From assembly GCF_007990935.1 (NCBI RefSeq), contig NZ_BJXJ01000020.1, positions 21,151 through 85,150 of the forward strand: a stretch of DNA of 64,000 bases. Direction: 5' to 3'. The notes below the pieces were generated by a model. The model did not search any database. It was not told where the DNA came from and was given only the letters and a program-made list of their open reading frames with translations. The first letter of the stretch is position 1; every line of letters begins with the position of its first letter. Below are positions 16,879-27,686 of this stretch, piece by piece. The stretch comes from Vibrio sagamiensis NBRC 104589. Its GTDB lineage: Bacteria; Pseudomonadota; Gammaproteobacteria; Enterobacterales; Vibrionaceae. The position numbers and the translations under genes are program-made.

Positions 16879-17613
16879 TTAGTGACTCAATATTTGCTTT
16901 AAAAAGGCTTGAGTTCGTGGGTGCTGAGGTGAGTTGAAGAGTTCATTGGGTGAGTTAACTTCAATGATTTTACCTTCATCCATAAATACGACGCGGTCAG
17001 CTACTTTTTTGGCAAAACCCATTTCATGAGTGACACAAATCATGGTCATGCCACTTTTACCAAGTTCAACCATAACGTCTAAAACCTCATTAATCATTTC
17101 TGGATCAAGTGCCGAAGTTGGCTCATCAAATAATAATAGGTCAGGTTCCATACATAAGGAACGAGCGATGGCGACGCGTTGCTGCTGGCCTCCCGAAAGT
17201 TGGGATGGGAACTTGTGTGCTTGTTCTTCTATGTTCACCCGCTTTAAATAATGACGTGCTCGCTTATTGGCTTCATGTTTAGTGAGTTTAAGCGTTTTAA
17301 TTGGTGCCAGTGTCAGGTTCTCTAATACGGTTAAGTGAGGAAATAGATGAAAATGTTGGAATACCATTCCAATTTGCCCTGGTTTGAGTTGCTTAGAGCC
17401 AGCAGGGAGGCTTAATACCTGCAATTGTCCATCTTGGATTGATTCTAGGTGATTAATACAGCGAATAAGAGTTGATTTACCAGAGCCTGAAGGGCCGCAA
17501 ATAACAACGATTTCACCTAAGTTGACCGAAAAATTGATGTCTTTGAGGGCATGGTATTCACCATACCATTTGTTCACGCCGTCAAAGTCTACAACGTTTA
17601 TATGATCTTGCAA
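16879..17613 (-). CDS. Polar amino acid ABC transporter ATP-binding protein
   Basis: The 244-aa ATPase has Walker [11 protein letters not shown]-loop [12 protein letters not shown], signature LSGGQQQR, Walker [14 protein letters not shown] and the switch His in VTHEMGF, all intact and as in GlnQ/HisP. It powers uptake by the two permeases of this operon and is the first gene, so the operon promoter lies in the 490-bp gap to the chitinase gene. Confidence 0.93.
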   Translation of the reverse strand: MQDHINVVDFDGVNKWYGEYHALKDINFSVNLGEIVVICGPSGSGKSTLIRCINHLESIQDGQLQVLSLPAGSKQLKPGQIGMVFQHFHLFPHLTVLENLTLAPIKTLKLTKHEANKRARHYLKRVNIEEQAHKFPSQLSGGQQQRVAIARSLCMEPDLLLFDEPTSALDPEMINEVLDVMVELGKSGMTMICVTHEMGFAKKVADRVVFMDEGKIIEVNSPNELFNSPQHPRTQAFLKQILSH

Positions 17614-18161
17614 AACGACTCACTTATGAATACTGAATTTTTTCTTACAATAACAACTAACTAAGAAGATTGCATCTTGAAATGGAATGCAATGCTCAAT
17701 AAGTTTTTTGTTGATTATACCTGCTGTCATTACGAAATAAGGTAAACCAAAGGTAAAAATAGTGCTTTGGCAGAGTAAAGAACATGTGGTCCTGTGTATA
17801 GTGGAGAAAATCAAGATTGGATCACATTGTTTATAAATATTTTTCTCTACCCAAGTCGAGTAAGGCGGTAACTGAGATAACAAAAGTAATGAATGTTTAC
17901 TAAGTGAAGTTTTAAAAATTACAGCAGCACTTATTTTTACGATACTGGAACGGCAATAAAAGCATTTATTACTCCAAAATAAGTGGGTCATTGTTACATC
18001 ATTCTTGGCTAATTATGAGATCTGTTACTAAAAAAAGATGAGTGAATGGTGTGTTATTTAATTGTTGCGCTTAAGTTATTTTACAGTGAAATAAAAGTTG
18101 GATTATGACTAGAGTCATAGAGATCAGGATGAATCAAGTAAATAACTTAAGGAAGAAATCG
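17614..18161. promoter_or_regulatory. Divergent promoter region: amino acid ABC operon and chitinase
   Basis: About 550 bp separates two divergent start sites and must hold both promoters. A minus-strand frame at 17620-17991 has an improbable composition (Cys- and Ser-rich without domain) and is not accepted as a gene. Confidence 0.5.
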
Positions 18162-21100
18162 ATGAAGTTAGGCAGTAGAAAAGCCATAAATGGTATCTTT
18201 ACCCTTAGCTCGTTAACGGCATCATGCATGTTAGCTTTTAGCAGTCATGCTGCTTTTGATTGTGCGTCGTTAGAAGTATGGGATTCGGCGAAGGTTTACC
18301 ATGGTGGTGATCAAGTTCAACAAGATAATATCGCTTATAAAGCTCGCTATTGGACTCAAAATAATAGCCCGTCTAAATCTAGTGAATGGGGGGAATGGGA
18401 AAGTTTAGGCATTTGTGACATTGACCCAGTCACCCCACCAGTCAATGAACTGCCTACCGTCGCTCTTACTTCACCTTCCTCATCTACTCCAATTCAAATT
18501 GGGGATGTTGTTGCATTGACCGCAGAAGCATCAGACAACGATGGAAGCATTGATAAGGTCGAATTTTTTGTTAATGGTACCTTGATTGGTACTGCGACAT
18601 CAGCCCCTTATTCTGTCAATTGGACTGCGACAGAAGGGACATATGAGCTTGCTTCGAAAGCTTACGACAACAAAAATGCAGCCAGTGCTGTGAGCGCTGT
18701 GAGTGTGACGGTTGCGTCAGACCAACCGGGTAATCAAATTCCAACCGTTGACGTTTTACTGTCTAGCTCAGCTGTTGAACTTGGTCAAAGTGTGACGTTG
18801 ACGGCGAATGCAACCGATGCTGATGGCTCAGTAGCTAAAGTTGAGTTTTTTGCTGCAGGTGTATTGGTCGGCACGGCAACAGCGGCACCTTATACACTAG
18901 AGCTTACCCCAGAGAGGGCGGGCTCTTTATCGATCTATGCCAAAGCAACGGATGATGCTGGGGCAAGTGCGGACTCCTCTATTGCCGTGCTGGCGGTTAA
19001 TGGCGGAGCCGTAACATCCAACTGTCGTCCTGATGGCTTATATCAAACCGCAGGCCTTGATGTTCCGTACTGTAGTATCTACGATGAGGAAGGACGTGAG
19101 TTAATGGGGGCCGACCATCCTCGACGCGTGATTGGCTATTTCACAAGTTGGCGAAGTGGCGGTGATCCTCAATCTACTTATTTGGTCAAAGATATTCCTT
19201 GGGAACAGTTAACTCATATCAACTATGCGTTTGTTAGTATTGGTTCTGATGGCAAAGTCAATGTTGGTGATGTGACTGACCCAGATAACCCTGCAACCGG
19301 TAAAACATGGCCAGATGTGGAGGTGGATCCAGCTTTAGGATTTAAAGGTCATTTCGGTGCACTGGCCACCTACAAACAAAAGCACGATGTTAAGACGTTG
19401 ATTTCTATTGGTGGCTGGGCAGAGACGGGCGGTCACTTTGGTCCAGACGGCAAGCGAGTGGCAGATGGCGGTTTCTATACCATGACCACTAACTCTGACG
19501 GTTCTATAAACCATGCAGGAATCGAAAAATTTGCCGCTTCGGCCGTGGAAATGATGCGTACTTATAAGTTCGATGGATTAGACATTGATTATGAGTACCC
19601 AACATCGATGGCCGGTGCAGGTAATCCTTACGACAAAGATTATATGGAACCACGTCGTCCTTATTTGTGGGCTTCTTACCAAGAGTTAATGAAAGTATTG
19701 CGTGAAAAATTGGATGCCGCTTCAGCCCAAGATGGCATCCACTACATGTTGACCATTGCGGCACCGTCTTCTGGTTATTTGCTCAGAGGCATGGAAACTT
19801 TTGATGTCACGCAGTATCTCGATTACGTCAATATCATGTCTTATGACTTGCATGGGGCATGGAATGATCATGTTGGGCACAATGCGGCTCTGTATGATAC
19901 TGGTAAAGACTCTGAATTGGCGCAATGGAATGTCTACGATACGGCTGCATATGGTGGGATCGGATATCTGAATACTGACTGGGCTTATCATTACTTCCGA
20001 GGCTCGATGCCTGCAGGACGTATCAACATTGGTGTGCCGTATTACACCCGTGGTTGGCAAGGTGTTAAAGGAGGCGATAATGGGCTGTGGGGACGTGCGG
20101 CGTTACCTAACCAATCTGAATGTGCTCCGGGTACCGGCGAAGGAGAGAAAAACAACTGCGGCCATGGTGCTATTGGTATCGATAACATGTGGCATGATTT
20201 AGATCCACAAGGCAGGGAAATGGGCGCAGGCTCTAACCCGATGTGGCATGCTAAAAACCTAGAAAAAGGGATTTGGGGATCTTACGCTGATGCTTACGGC
20301 CTTGATCCGGTGAATGATCCTTCAGATAAATTTGTTGGCTCATATACCCGCTACTATGATGATGTCGCCGTTGCTCCTTGGTTATGGAATGCTGAAAAGA
20401 GTGTGTTTATTTCAACTGAAGATAAAGCCTCGATTGAAGTAAAAGCCGATTACGTGATTGATAAAGAAATTGGCGGCATCATGTTCTGGGAACTTGCAGG
20501 TGACTACAACTGTTATGTGCTTGATGCGAATGGTCAGCGTACCGCTATCGACACGACTGAACAAGCGTGTGCGGCGGGTAACGGTGAATACCACATGGGG
20601 AATACCATGACCAAGGCGATTTATGACAAGTTCAAAGCGGCAACGCCATATGGTAATACCTTAGCTACAGGAGCTATACCCGCAGAAGCGGTCGATATTG
20701 CAGTCAGTGTCAGTGGTTTTAAAGTTGGCGATCAGAACTACCCAATCAACCCAACCATCACCTTTACTAACAATACCGGTCAAGATATTGCAGGCGGTAC
20801 GGAGTTTCAGTTTGATATTCCTGTTTCGGCACCAGATAACGCGAAAGATCAGTCAGGAGGTGGCCTAAGTGTGATTGCTTCTGGTCATACACGTCCAAAC
20901 AATATCGGCGGCTTGGATGGGGTGATGCATCGAGTGTCGTTCTCTCTACCTGCATGGAAAACGCTCCCTGCTGGTGGCTCTTATGAACTGGATATGGTGT
21001 ACTACCTGCCAATATCAGGCCCAGCTAATTATGCTGTGATCTCTGGTGGCAAATCGTTCGCCTTTAAATTTGAACAACCAGACTTACCAACGGGTGATTT

Positions 21101-21323
21101 AAATTCAGGAAATGGTGGCGGTGATGGAACGGATCCTGGTACTTGTGATACCTCTGGTTTGGTGACATACCCTGATTTCCCTCAAAAAGACTGGGCGGGT
21201 AACCCAAGCCATGCTAACCAAGGGGATAAAGTGATTCATAATGGTGCGGTGTATCAAGCCAATTGGTGGACATCTTCCGAACCTGGCAGTGATGGAAGCT
21301 GGGCAACGGTTTGTAATGTATAG
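18162..21323 (+). CDS. Secreted multidomain chitinase (GH18)
   Basis: The enzyme hydrolyses beta-1,4-GlcNAc links of chitin outside the cell. From the chosen ATG ([14 protein letters not shown] 9 bases upstream) it is 1053 aa; frames at 18105 and 18129 are longer alternatives. Order: signal peptide (to about residue 30, SSHAA); N-terminal CBM5/12 ([11 protein letters not shown], aromatic WGEWES); two bacterial Ig-like domains with the repeated pattern [19 protein letters not shown]18 barrel with DGLDIDYE (471-478, E478 catalytic proton donor); a ChiC-like beta domain; a glycine linker; and a C-terminal CBM5/12 ([18 protein letters not shown]). All active-site residues of the motif are present. 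It stands as a single-gene unit. Confidence 0.95.
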   Translation: MKLGSRKAINGIFTLSSLTASCMLAFSSHAAFDCASLEVWDSAKVYHGGDQVQQDNIAYKARYWTQNNSPSKSSEWGEWESLGICDIDPVTPPVNELPTVALTSPSSSTPIQIGDVVALTAEASDNDGSIDKVEFFVNGTLIGTATSAPYSVNWTATEGTYELASKAYDNKNAASAVSAVSVTVASDQPGNQIPTVDVLLSSSAVELGQSVTLTANATDADGSVAKVEFFAAGVLVGTATAAPYTLELTPERAGSLSIYAKATDDAGASADSSIAVLAVNGGAVTSNCRPDGLYQTAGLDVPYCSIYDEEGRELMGADHPRRVIGYFTSWRSGGDPQSTYLVKDIPWEQLTHINYAFVSIGSDGKVNVGDVTDPDNPATGKTWPDVEVDPALGFKGHFGALATYKQKHDVKTLISIGGWAETGGHFGPDGKRVADGGFYTMTTNSDGSINHAGIEKFAASAVEMMRTYKFDGLDIDYEYPTSMAGAGNPYDKDYMEPRRPYLWASYQELMKVLREKLDAASAQDGIHYMLTIAAPSSGYLLRGMETFDVTQYLDYVNIMSYDLHGAWNDHVGHNAALYDTGKDSELAQWNVYDTAAYGGIGYLNTDWAYHYFRGSMPAGRINIGVPYYTRGWQGVKGGDNGLWGRAALPNQSECAPGTGEGEKNNCGHGAIGIDNMWHDLDPQGREMGAGSNPMWHAKNLEKGIWGSYADAYGLDPVNDPSDKFVGSYTRYYDDVAVAPWLWNAEKSVFISTEDKASIEVKADYVIDKEIGGIMFWELAGDYNCYVLDANGQRTAIDTTEQACAAGNGEYHMGNTMTKAIYDKFKAATPYGNTLATGAIPAEAVDIAVSVSGFKVGDQNYPINPTITFTNNTGQDIAGGTEFQFDIPVSAPDNAKDQSGGGLSVIASGHTRPNNIGGLDGVMHRVSFSLPAWKTLPAGGSYELDMVYYLPISGPANYAVISGGKSFAFKFEQPDLPTGDLNSGNGGGDGTDPGTCDTSGLVTYPDFPQKDWAGNPSHANQGDKVIHNGAVYQANWWTSSEPGSDGSWATVCNV

Positions 21324-21440
21324 TGTTAACCTAAGAACTAGCGTTAACCTAAGATCTAACGTTAAACGTAAAGTTTAATCGAATGAGTTTGAAGCGTCTT
21401 ATTTGAAACGTATCGTTTAAACAAAAAAGCTTAGAAAATA

Positions 21441-21469
21441 AAAACGCGCGATTTCGGTCGTGCGTTTTT
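21441..21469. terminator. Bidirectional terminator between chitinase and fhs
   Basis: AAAAACGCGCGA and TCGTGCGTTTTT form a stem with flanking A and T runs, so it can end both the plus-strand chitinase transcript and the minus-strand fhs transcript. A short direct repeat, GTTAACCTAAGA, occurs twice just upstream (21325-21355). Confidence 0.8.
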
Positions 21470-21502
21470 GTTTACTAGGAGACAGTTTATTAGTCAATAA
21501 AA

Positions 21503-23251
21503 TTAGTCAATACCAATGATTTGGCCTTGGTCATCAAGATCTAACTTCATAAACGCTGGTTTATCAGGAAGTCCAGGCATGGTCATCACATTACCTGATA
21601 ATGCATAAATAAACCCAGCACCTGCACATAAACGCAGTTCTCTAATCGGTACGGTAAAGTGGCTTGGTGCGCCTTTTATAGCCGAATCTGGTGTAATAGA
21701 AAGAGGGGTTTTCGCAATACATACGGCAAGGTGATCAAAGCCAAGCTGTTCGAATTGAGTCAGTTGTTGCTTAGCCGTTGGGCTGAGATCAACATTAGCA
21801 GCCCCATAACCGACTTCACACACTGACATGATTTTCTCTTTCAGTGTTTGTTCACGTTGATAGAGTGGTCTAAAAGCGGTTGATTGTTCACAGGTACTAA
21901 CGACATGTTGAGCCAACTCCGTTGCACCTTGTCCACCGTCACTGAACGCGGTACTGATGGCGACTTTTACATCCGGAAATTGTTTGTGTATCAAATGCTT
22001 TAGTTCGGCGAGTTCTTCAGCGCTATCTTGTGGGAACTGGTTTATCGCTACAACTGCAGGTAAGCCATACTTGTGAACATTGTTGATATGCCATTTCAGG
22101 TTTTCGAATCCTGCTTTAAGCGCTTCAGTATCTGGGTTAAAGATAGTATCAGGAATGGCCATACCAGGACGCAAGTCATAGTGACCTGAATTTGCCTTTA
22201 AGCCGCGAAGAGTGGCAACGACAACAACACAATCTGGTGCTTTCTTAGCCGCAGCCGCTTTTATATTACAGGCTTTTTCGAAACCCATGTCTGAGCCAAA
22301 CCCAGCTTCTGTGACGACAAAGTCAGCCAGCTTAAGCCCAATTTTATCGGCAATAATGGAAGAGTTACCATGAGCAATGTTAGCGAAGGGGCCTGCATGA
22401 ATAAGCGTTGGTACACCTTCAAGAGTTTGCATTAGAGTAGGGTTGATCGCCTCTTTGAGTGTTACCGTCATGGCACCAGCGACCTGTAAGTCTTCTGTCG
22501 TGATGGGTTGGCCATCAAGATCATAAGCAAGAACAATTTTGCCAATACGCTGGCGAAGATCGGCAAGGTCATCGGCTAAAGCAAGGATAGCCATAAGCTC
22601 TGAGGCAGCAGAAATATCGAACCCATCCGAGCGCTCAAATCCATTGATGGTTTTACCAACGTCATTTTGACCAACGGTAACCATGCGGAGTGCACGATCG
22701 TTATGATCCATCACTCGTTTCCAAGCAATACGGTTAATATCAATTTTTAATGCTGTCAGCCCTGTTCTTTGCTCAAAGGCTTCATAACCCTCGCGTTGCT
22801 CGTGATAGAGGCGAGCATCTAATGCTGCAGAAGCAAGGTTATGAGCAGCAGTGACCGCATGAATATCACCCGTTAAATGAAGGTTGAGTTCTTCCATTGG
22901 GGCCACTTGTGAATATCCACCACCAGCAGCGCCACCTTTAACACCAAACACCGGGCCCATCGAAGGTTGACGAATGCATGCGATCACCGATTGGTTGATC
23001 TTGGACAGTCCCTGAGAAAGACCAATGGTTGTCACCGTTTTACCTTCCCCTAATGGCGTTGGCGTGATGGCGGTAACCAAAACAAGTTTTCCTGTTTGGC
23101 GTGTTTCTAAACGCTTAAGGCAGTCAAGTTTTACTTTTGCTTTGTATTTACCATAGGAATCATATTCTTCTGGAAGCAAGCCTGTATGAGCGGCGATGGT
23201 ATCAATGACGGATAAGGAAGTGTTACGGCAAATATCGATATCAGATAACAT
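21503..23251 (-). CDS. fhs: Formate--tetrahydrofolate ligase
   Basis: Fhs makes 10-formyl-tetrahydrofolate from formate, THF and ATP, feeding one-carbon units to purine synthesis. The protein is 582 aa from [10 protein letters not shown], with ATP-binding loop TPLGEGKTV (residues 65-73), [19 protein letters not shown] and the folate-site region near the C-terminus, all typical of the family, though longer than most clostridial enzymes at neither end. GGAGC precedes the chosen ATG; a longer frame to 23299 adds 16 unconserved residues. Confidence 0.95.
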   Translation of the reverse strand: MLSDIDICRNTSLSVIDTIAAHTGLLPEEYDSYGKYKAKVKLDCLKRLETRQTGKLVLVTAITPTPLGEGKTVTTIGLSQGLSKINQSVIACIRQPSMGPVFGVKGGAAGGGYSQVAPMEELNLHLTGDIHAVTAAHNLASAALDARLYHEQREGYEAFEQRTGLTALKIDINRIAWKRVMDHNDRALRMVTVGQNDVGKTINGFERSDGFDISAASELMAILALADDLADLRQRIGKIVLAYDLDGQPITTEDLQVAGAMTVTLKEAINPTLMQTLEGVPTLIHAGPFANIAHGNSSIIADKIGLKLADFVVTEAGFGSDMGFEKACNIKAAAAKKAPDCVVVVATLRGLKANSGHYDLRPGMAIPDTIFNPDTEALKAGFENLKWHINNVHKYGLPAVVAINQFPQDSAEELAELKHLIHKQFPDVKVAISTAFSDGGQGATELAQHVVSTCEQSTAFRPLYQREQTLKEKIMSVCEVGYGAANVDLSPTAKQQLTQFEQLGFDHLAVCIAKTPLSITPDSAIKGAPSHFTVPIRELRLCAGAGFIYALSGNVMTMPGLPDKPAFMKLDLDDQGQIIGID

Positions 23252-23430
23252 AAAAGCTCCAAAAGTAGGTAAACAAATATGGGGTAAGGCAGGCATCAAA
23301 TTGATGGATGCGTAAGTTGAGTCGTTGGAAAGTATGTATTGTATTGAAGAGAAGTGTCCTGAAGGTATTAAATAAGTTGTGAATGAATGCAGATTCTATC
23401 AAAGAATCATGAATTTTGAAGTCACTTGGG

Positions 23431-23462
23431 TATAAAGGCCATCAAGTGATGACCTTTTTATA
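23431..23462. terminator. Hairpin between gsk and fhs
   Basis: AAAGGCCATC and GATGACCTTT pair with one G-U and a 4-nt loop; T-runs occur on both strands. It probably ends the gsk transcript before fhs, which would then have its own promoter in 23252-23430. Confidence 0.6.
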
Positions 23463-23505
23463 TCCAAACTTTTGTACAGCAAGATTTTGTACAGTATGAA
23501 CTGAT

Positions 23506-24810
23506 TTAGTGGTCCCAGTAGGTTTCTTCAAGGCTATCTTCACGCTCTGGAAGGGCACGAGATAAACGAGGAGAGTGCTGGGTCAACACTTCATAGCTCA
23601 CACGGTTAGCGTACTTACAAATTTGCGACAGAGAAGAATAGGTTAGGCAATTAACGTTGTGCTTCTCTGAATTAGGTACTTCTTTTTGGTGGAAAGAATT
23701 CGCCGCCATATCATGCAGAAGGGCAGATAGTGCTGCATCACCTGCACCATTAGTGTTTTTGATTTCAAGTGGGCCACCAAGGTAAGGGCCAATATGAGAA
23801 TAAACCTTAATTGGGCTCTTACAATCACTCTTCAGCATTGCCCGGCTGAATTCAAACTTATTGAAATCTTCAATACAGCCTTGAAGAATATTATGAGTGG
23901 TTTCTCGTTTTGTGCTGTCTTCAGTGTAACCTGCCATGTAAAGGCCAGCAGGACCGGCGGTGCAAAGAATTAAATCGACCCACTCCAGTGCTTTATTTGC
24001 TGCAGCAAGAGGGTCGGTTTCACCCGTAAGTGCTGCACCTTCTTCCTCGTTCATTGCAATAATAGTGACGTTGTCACGAATGTATTCTTGCCACCATTCT
24101 GCATTACCTTCAATAACATACTTTGTTCCAAGTGTTAGAACGACAGGTACATTATGCTTTTTGGCAAACTCAATAGCACGCTGAACTGCTTGAGGCATCG
24201 GGTCCTCCTTTTTACCGCGCATTAAGTAAGAAGAAACCACTAAAGCTGATGCTTTAGTAAATACTTCTTCTGGAATGCTTTCTGGTAGTAGCTGATTCAT
24301 GTGCCCCTCATTAATGGCAAACGTACGTTCTCCATCTTGAGTAATCAAGGTATAGCAGCGGCCAATGGGACCATCTACTGTTTGCAAATGGTTAAGGTTC
24401 ATACGTGAAGATGTGCGGCACAGGTAACGGTAAGCAAAAGAGCCGACCTGAATGTTCTTAGACATCACACCTAGTAAGACCGACTTACTGTCAGCCAGCA
24501 CAGAGTAATTGTGTAAGGTGTTGCCGATGGTATCACCAGGGTATTGGTGGCTAATCAAGCCTTGTTCGACCAATTCTTCGTAAAGTGCATCTGCTTTACT
24601 CTCTTCAAGAACCAGCGAGTGACCTTTGCTTAGGTTATATTTTTCTAAAAACGCGTCGTCTACACGAGCTTCAATATCCACGATGGTTTGACCAACTCCA
24701 ACGATAGTAGGGCGGTACAGTTTTTGGGTTTGATGAACGTGACTGTCTAACGGATCTCGTGCGTGAGTCGGGAAGTAGTGTTTAGATTTGCGCTGACCAG
24801 GAAACTTCAT
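23506..24810 (-). CDS. gsk: Inosine/guanosine kinase
   Basis: Gsk phosphorylates inosine and guanosine to IMP and GMP in purine salvage. The 434-aa protein from MKFPGQRKSKHYFP is a PfkB-family kinase, with GVGQTIVDIEA near the start, GDTIGNTLHN nucleoside-binding region, and the C-terminal NGAGDAALSALLHD anion-hole/catalytic Asp signature. Length matches E. coli Gsk. The frame extends 14 residues further upstream, but the conserved start is at 24810. Confidence 0.94.
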   Translation of the reverse strand: MKFPGQRKSKHYFPTHARDPLDSHVHQTQKLYRPTIVGVGQTIVDIEARVDDAFLEKYNLSKGHSLVLEESKADALYEELVEQGLISHQYPGDTIGNTLHNYSVLADSKSVLLGVMSKNIQVGSFAYRYLCRTSSRMNLNHLQTVDGPIGRCYTLITQDGERTFAINEGHMNQLLPESIPEEVFTKASALVVSSYLMRGKKEDPMPQAVQRAIEFAKKHNVPVVLTLGTKYVIEGNAEWWQEYIRDNVTIIAMNEEEGAALTGETDPLAAANKALEWVDLILCTAGPAGLYMAGYTEDSTKRETTHNILQGCIEDFNKFEFSRAMLKSDCKSPIKVYSHIGPYLGGPLEIKNTNGAGDAALSALLHDMAANSFHQKEVPNSEKHNVNCLTYSSLSQICKYANRVSYEVLTQHSPRLSRALPEREDSLEETYWDH

Positions 24811-24971
24811 GCTTGTTCTTGAGTGAGAAAAAAAGAGGCCGGATTGTAGCACACAAAATTATAAGATCATTGGATTTTCTTCACACAGCCGAGCAGATAG
24901 AACTTGCGTGTCGATTTTTTCATCAATTGATGTTGATTGTATCAATACTAAAAAAACACATTGTGAATACC

Positions 24972-25016
24972 TAAGCTCGATGAGCCTGTTAACCTCTTTA
25001 CCAGGCTCAGCTTTTT
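24972..25016 (+). terminator. Orphan plus-strand terminator hairpin
   Basis: GAGCCTG/CAGGCTC with a 13-nt loop is followed by AGCTTTTT, and an upstream AAGCT can extend the stem. Both flanking genes are on the minus strand, so no plus-strand gene explains it. It may be the end of a small RNA transcribed from about 24850-24970, or a reverse-acting hairpin after creA. Confidence 0.5.
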
Positions 25017-25045
25017 CAGTAATTAGTTACATAGTTTGAATAATC

Positions 25046-25519
25046 TCAATTTGAAGTTGCCGCGGTTGGTTGCACGTATGCTTTTGTTCCCCAAAGTGGA
25101 ACTGTTGAAAGGCTATGCTTGAAACTGCCTTCTGTTTCTTTGGTGGTATAAGATAAGTAAAGCAAGCTTTGAGTGGTTGGATCATAGATACGTCTTACCT
25201 TCATCGTCTTAAAGAAAATACTTTTAGATTGCTTAAATACCACTTCACCAGATTTACTTTTATCGATTTTAGCGATCATTTCAGGCGTGATTTCACCCGT
25301 TTGGCGGCAGGAAATTGAGCTGTCACTTGGGTCAGAAAAACTTAAGTTAGCTTCAACCGATGCAATGTGGCAGGTAACTCCAGGTACGAGATCATCTCGC
25401 ATATGATCAATTTTAATGTCTTTTAACGTAAACAACCCCAAACTTACGTCACCAACTTCGTTGTCACTACAGCCTGTTAAAAGGGAGATTAACCCTAGTG
25501 CGACTAAGTATTTTTTCAT
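25046..25519 (-). CDS. creA: CreA family lipoprotein
   Basis: This 157-aa protein matches the CreA family: VTCHIASVEANLS, SSISCRQTGEI, GEVVFKQSKSIFFKTMKVRRIYD and LYLSYT are the conserved blocks, with two cysteines expected to be disulfide-linked. Unlike E. coli CreA, which has a plain signal peptide, the N-terminus here ends LLTGC, a lipobox, so this protein is probably a lipoprotein. The function of CreA is not established. Single gene with Shine-Dalgarno AAGGAAAT upstream. Confidence 0.88.
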   Translation of the reverse strand: MKKYLVALGLISLLTGCSDNEVGDVSLGLFTLKDIKIDHMRDDLVPGVTCHIASVEANLSFSDPSDSSISCRQTGEITPEMIAKIDKSKSGEVVFKQSKSIFFKTMKVRRIYDPTTQSLLYLSYTTKETEGSFKHSLSTVPLWGTKAYVQPTAATSN

Positions 25520-25826
25520 TATATTTCCTTTTTCTGGCTGACATTTTAATTTATCAATGACACCTAACTTTCTTTAAGTGACATAGTTATTGTTATCAGG
25601 CGTTTGAATTGTAACAATTTATCAGATGTTACTCAGTAAAACAAAAAACTTCTATTGACAAAATCTAGCGCAATGTCAGGACTTTAACTAGGTTTGTAAT
25701 AGTCTTCATGCTAATGTATCACGTTGTTCATCGTCTAAGTCGCTATTGTATAGAAAATAATGTTTAGCCTATTTTTAGCCTTTTACGATGTCTCCTAGAG
25801 CAAATAAGAGCCCCCAAGGTAATAGA

Positions 25827-26336
25827 ATGAATAAAAATCAGCTCGAATGTATAAACAGTAAAAATCTTTGGTTGCATAATTTGGTAGAAGTGGAGTTTCC
25901 AACGAAGGAAAGTTTGGAAGGGCGCAAACTTTACTTTCAGCGATTAGAAAAACTTAGCTATCAGAAATTAGAACTTGATACCCTTACTCAGTATGAAGCT
26001 GTATTGAGTGAAGAAGATATTTTCCGAGTCGATTTTCATCGCTTGACAGTTATGTATGCTGTGATGCAATCGAAACACTGGTCAGATAAGCATGAGCAAG
26101 AAATGATCATTGAGTATTTAACTCAAATTATTTTGACACCGGGTATTGATCTATACGTCGGATTTAAAGATGGTAATCCAATCGGTGCAGCAATGGTTAC
26201 TCAGGATGAAAAAACCATGCTTATCTCTGATCTATTCACTTCAAAAAGCCTGTCTACCTCACAATTTGTTTGTGATTTGATACGGAAAATCACTGATATT
26301 GAAAGCTTAAGTAAAGTGGTTCTTTTAGAAAGTTGA
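25827..26336 (+). CDS. GNAT-like acetyltransferase, Vibrio-type
   Basis: The 169-aa protein (start MNKNQLECINS chosen; AAGG upstream; 13 extra residues if read from 25788) has a helical N-terminal part and a C-terminal strand-helix arrangement (IDLYVGFKDGNPIGAAMVTQ, MLISDLF) like the core of GNAT folds, but the acetyl-CoA loop is not clear. It could be a degenerate or non-catalytic member. No operon partner. Confidence 0.55.
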   Translation: MNKNQLECINSKNLWLHNLVEVEFPTKESLEGRKLYFQRLEKLSYQKLELDTLTQYEAVLSEEDIFRVDFHRLTVMYAVMQSKHWSDKHEQEMIIEYLTQIILTPGIDLYVGFKDGNPIGAAMVTQDEKTMLISDLFTSKSLSTSQFVCDLIRKITDIESLSKVVLLES

Positions 26337-26788
26337 TCTCTGTCGATCCTGCATTAATCACTTAAGTTTAATGTACAGATTTCCTTAATTTTTTTGATGC
26401 TCTGCTCAGTAAGTGGTCTTATAAATCTTCGTGGAGCACAGAACAAGTGAGGTCTATTTTCCAAGTTCTGTGAACTAAACAAAAATTTTGCACGTTAAGT
26501 GATCATGCTTTGATATTCATAGTCAATTAATAATTATTTTTATAAACTGTTATGTTTGTCACTATAAGACTTCATTACTCACCTATTATAGCCAAGTAAC
26601 CTAAAGTGATATTTTCACACAATTCCAATTTAAGTACTTTGAGCTACCTTATAATAAATTGCTAATGTTTAGCTAATTCATCATTTTGAACCTTAAATAG
26701 CGATCGTGCGCAATCTTAGAGGAGATGGTTAAGGGATTGGTAGAGATAAAGAAGCCTCGCTTAGCTATGGCTTTCAAGGAGTAACAAA
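26337..26788. other. Intergenic, no gene seen
   Basis: AT-rich 450-bp gap before the HAD gene. No ORF or strong hairpin is seen; the promoter of the HAD gene must be here. Confidence 0.4.
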
Positions 26789-27469
26789 ATGTTAATGAGT
26801 TCTACCAAGTGTGTCATATTCGACTGTGACGGTACGTTAATTGATAGTGAGCGCCTATGTTGCCAAGCATTGGTTAATGTTCTACGCCGATATGGTGCAC
26901 AAATGAGTTATCAAGAATGTATCGATCATTTCAAAGGTGGCAAGCTAGCAGACATTCTAAGTGAAGCTATTGAATACTCGGGTGTTAATGTGTCAATTGA
27001 TCTTCTTGAACCACAATACCGAGAAGAATTGCACATGCTTTTTATTCGTTATCTGAAGCCAATGGATGGTGTAGAGCGATTAATCCATTTTTTGGATGAA
27101 TATGATATTCATTATTGTGTAGCATCCAATGGCCCAAGAGACAAGGTTGAACACTCTTTAAAGCTTACAGGATTATTTGATGTATTCGCGGGTAAAGTCT
27201 TTTCAGCTTTTGACACCAATAGTTGGAAACCAGATCCAGACTTATTGATGTATAGTGCAATGAATATGGGGTTTCTTCCTGATGAATGCCTGTATATTGA
27301 TGATACACCTAAAGGCATTGAGGCAGGTTTAAACGCTGGTATCACAACGATCCAATTATATAATGGGGCAGCGGCTAATTTGGTTGACGATAATCGAGTG
27401 ATTCGCGTACAGCATTTGGATGAAGTCAGGGAACTTATACGGGAAGAAAAAGAACAACCGCATTCATAG
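26789..27469 (+). CDS. HAD-IA family phosphatase (YieH-like)
   Basis: This 226-aa haloacid dehalogenase-like hydrolase has motif I FDCDGTLIDSE with nucleophile and acid Asp residues, motif II VASNGP, motif III Lys in SWKPDPDLL, and motif IV LYIDDTPKGI. An alpha-helical cap lies between motifs I and II, as in beta-phosphoglucomutase/YieH proteins that dephosphorylate sugar phosphates such as 6-phosphogluconate. The exact substrate is not decided. AAGGAG lies 7 bases before the ATG. Confidence 0.88.
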   Translation: MLMSSTKCVIFDCDGTLIDSERLCCQALVNVLRRYGAQMSYQECIDHFKGGKLADILSEAIEYSGVNVSIDLLEPQYREELHMLFIRYLKPMDGVERLIHFLDEYDIHYCVASNGPRDKVEHSLKLTGLFDVFAGKVFSAFDTNSWKPDPDLLMYSAMNMGFLPDECLYIDDTPKGIEAGLNAGITTIQLYNGAAANLVDDNRVIRVQHLDEVRELIREEKEQPHS

Positions 27470-27686
27470 TGATGCCGCTTGCTAGGTAGAATTCAATATA
27501 AAGGGAAAGTGCTTTTTTGCCTATTTTCACTCGCAACACATATCAGTAAAGTCGGTCGATAGGCGGCTTTTTTTGTGTTTTCTAATATGCCTCGTTTATA
27601 ACTATCTGTACTTAGGTCACTTTACTTAACTGACGATATCGCCACTTTATGTTAGACTTTCTGCACCCAAAATAATGAGATTGATC

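Noticed and set aside
17620..17991. 123-codon minus-strand ORF upstream of the amino acid ABC operon
   Set aside because: It fills a divergent promoter region, has Cys/Ser-rich composition with no domain, and no Shine-Dalgarno sequence.
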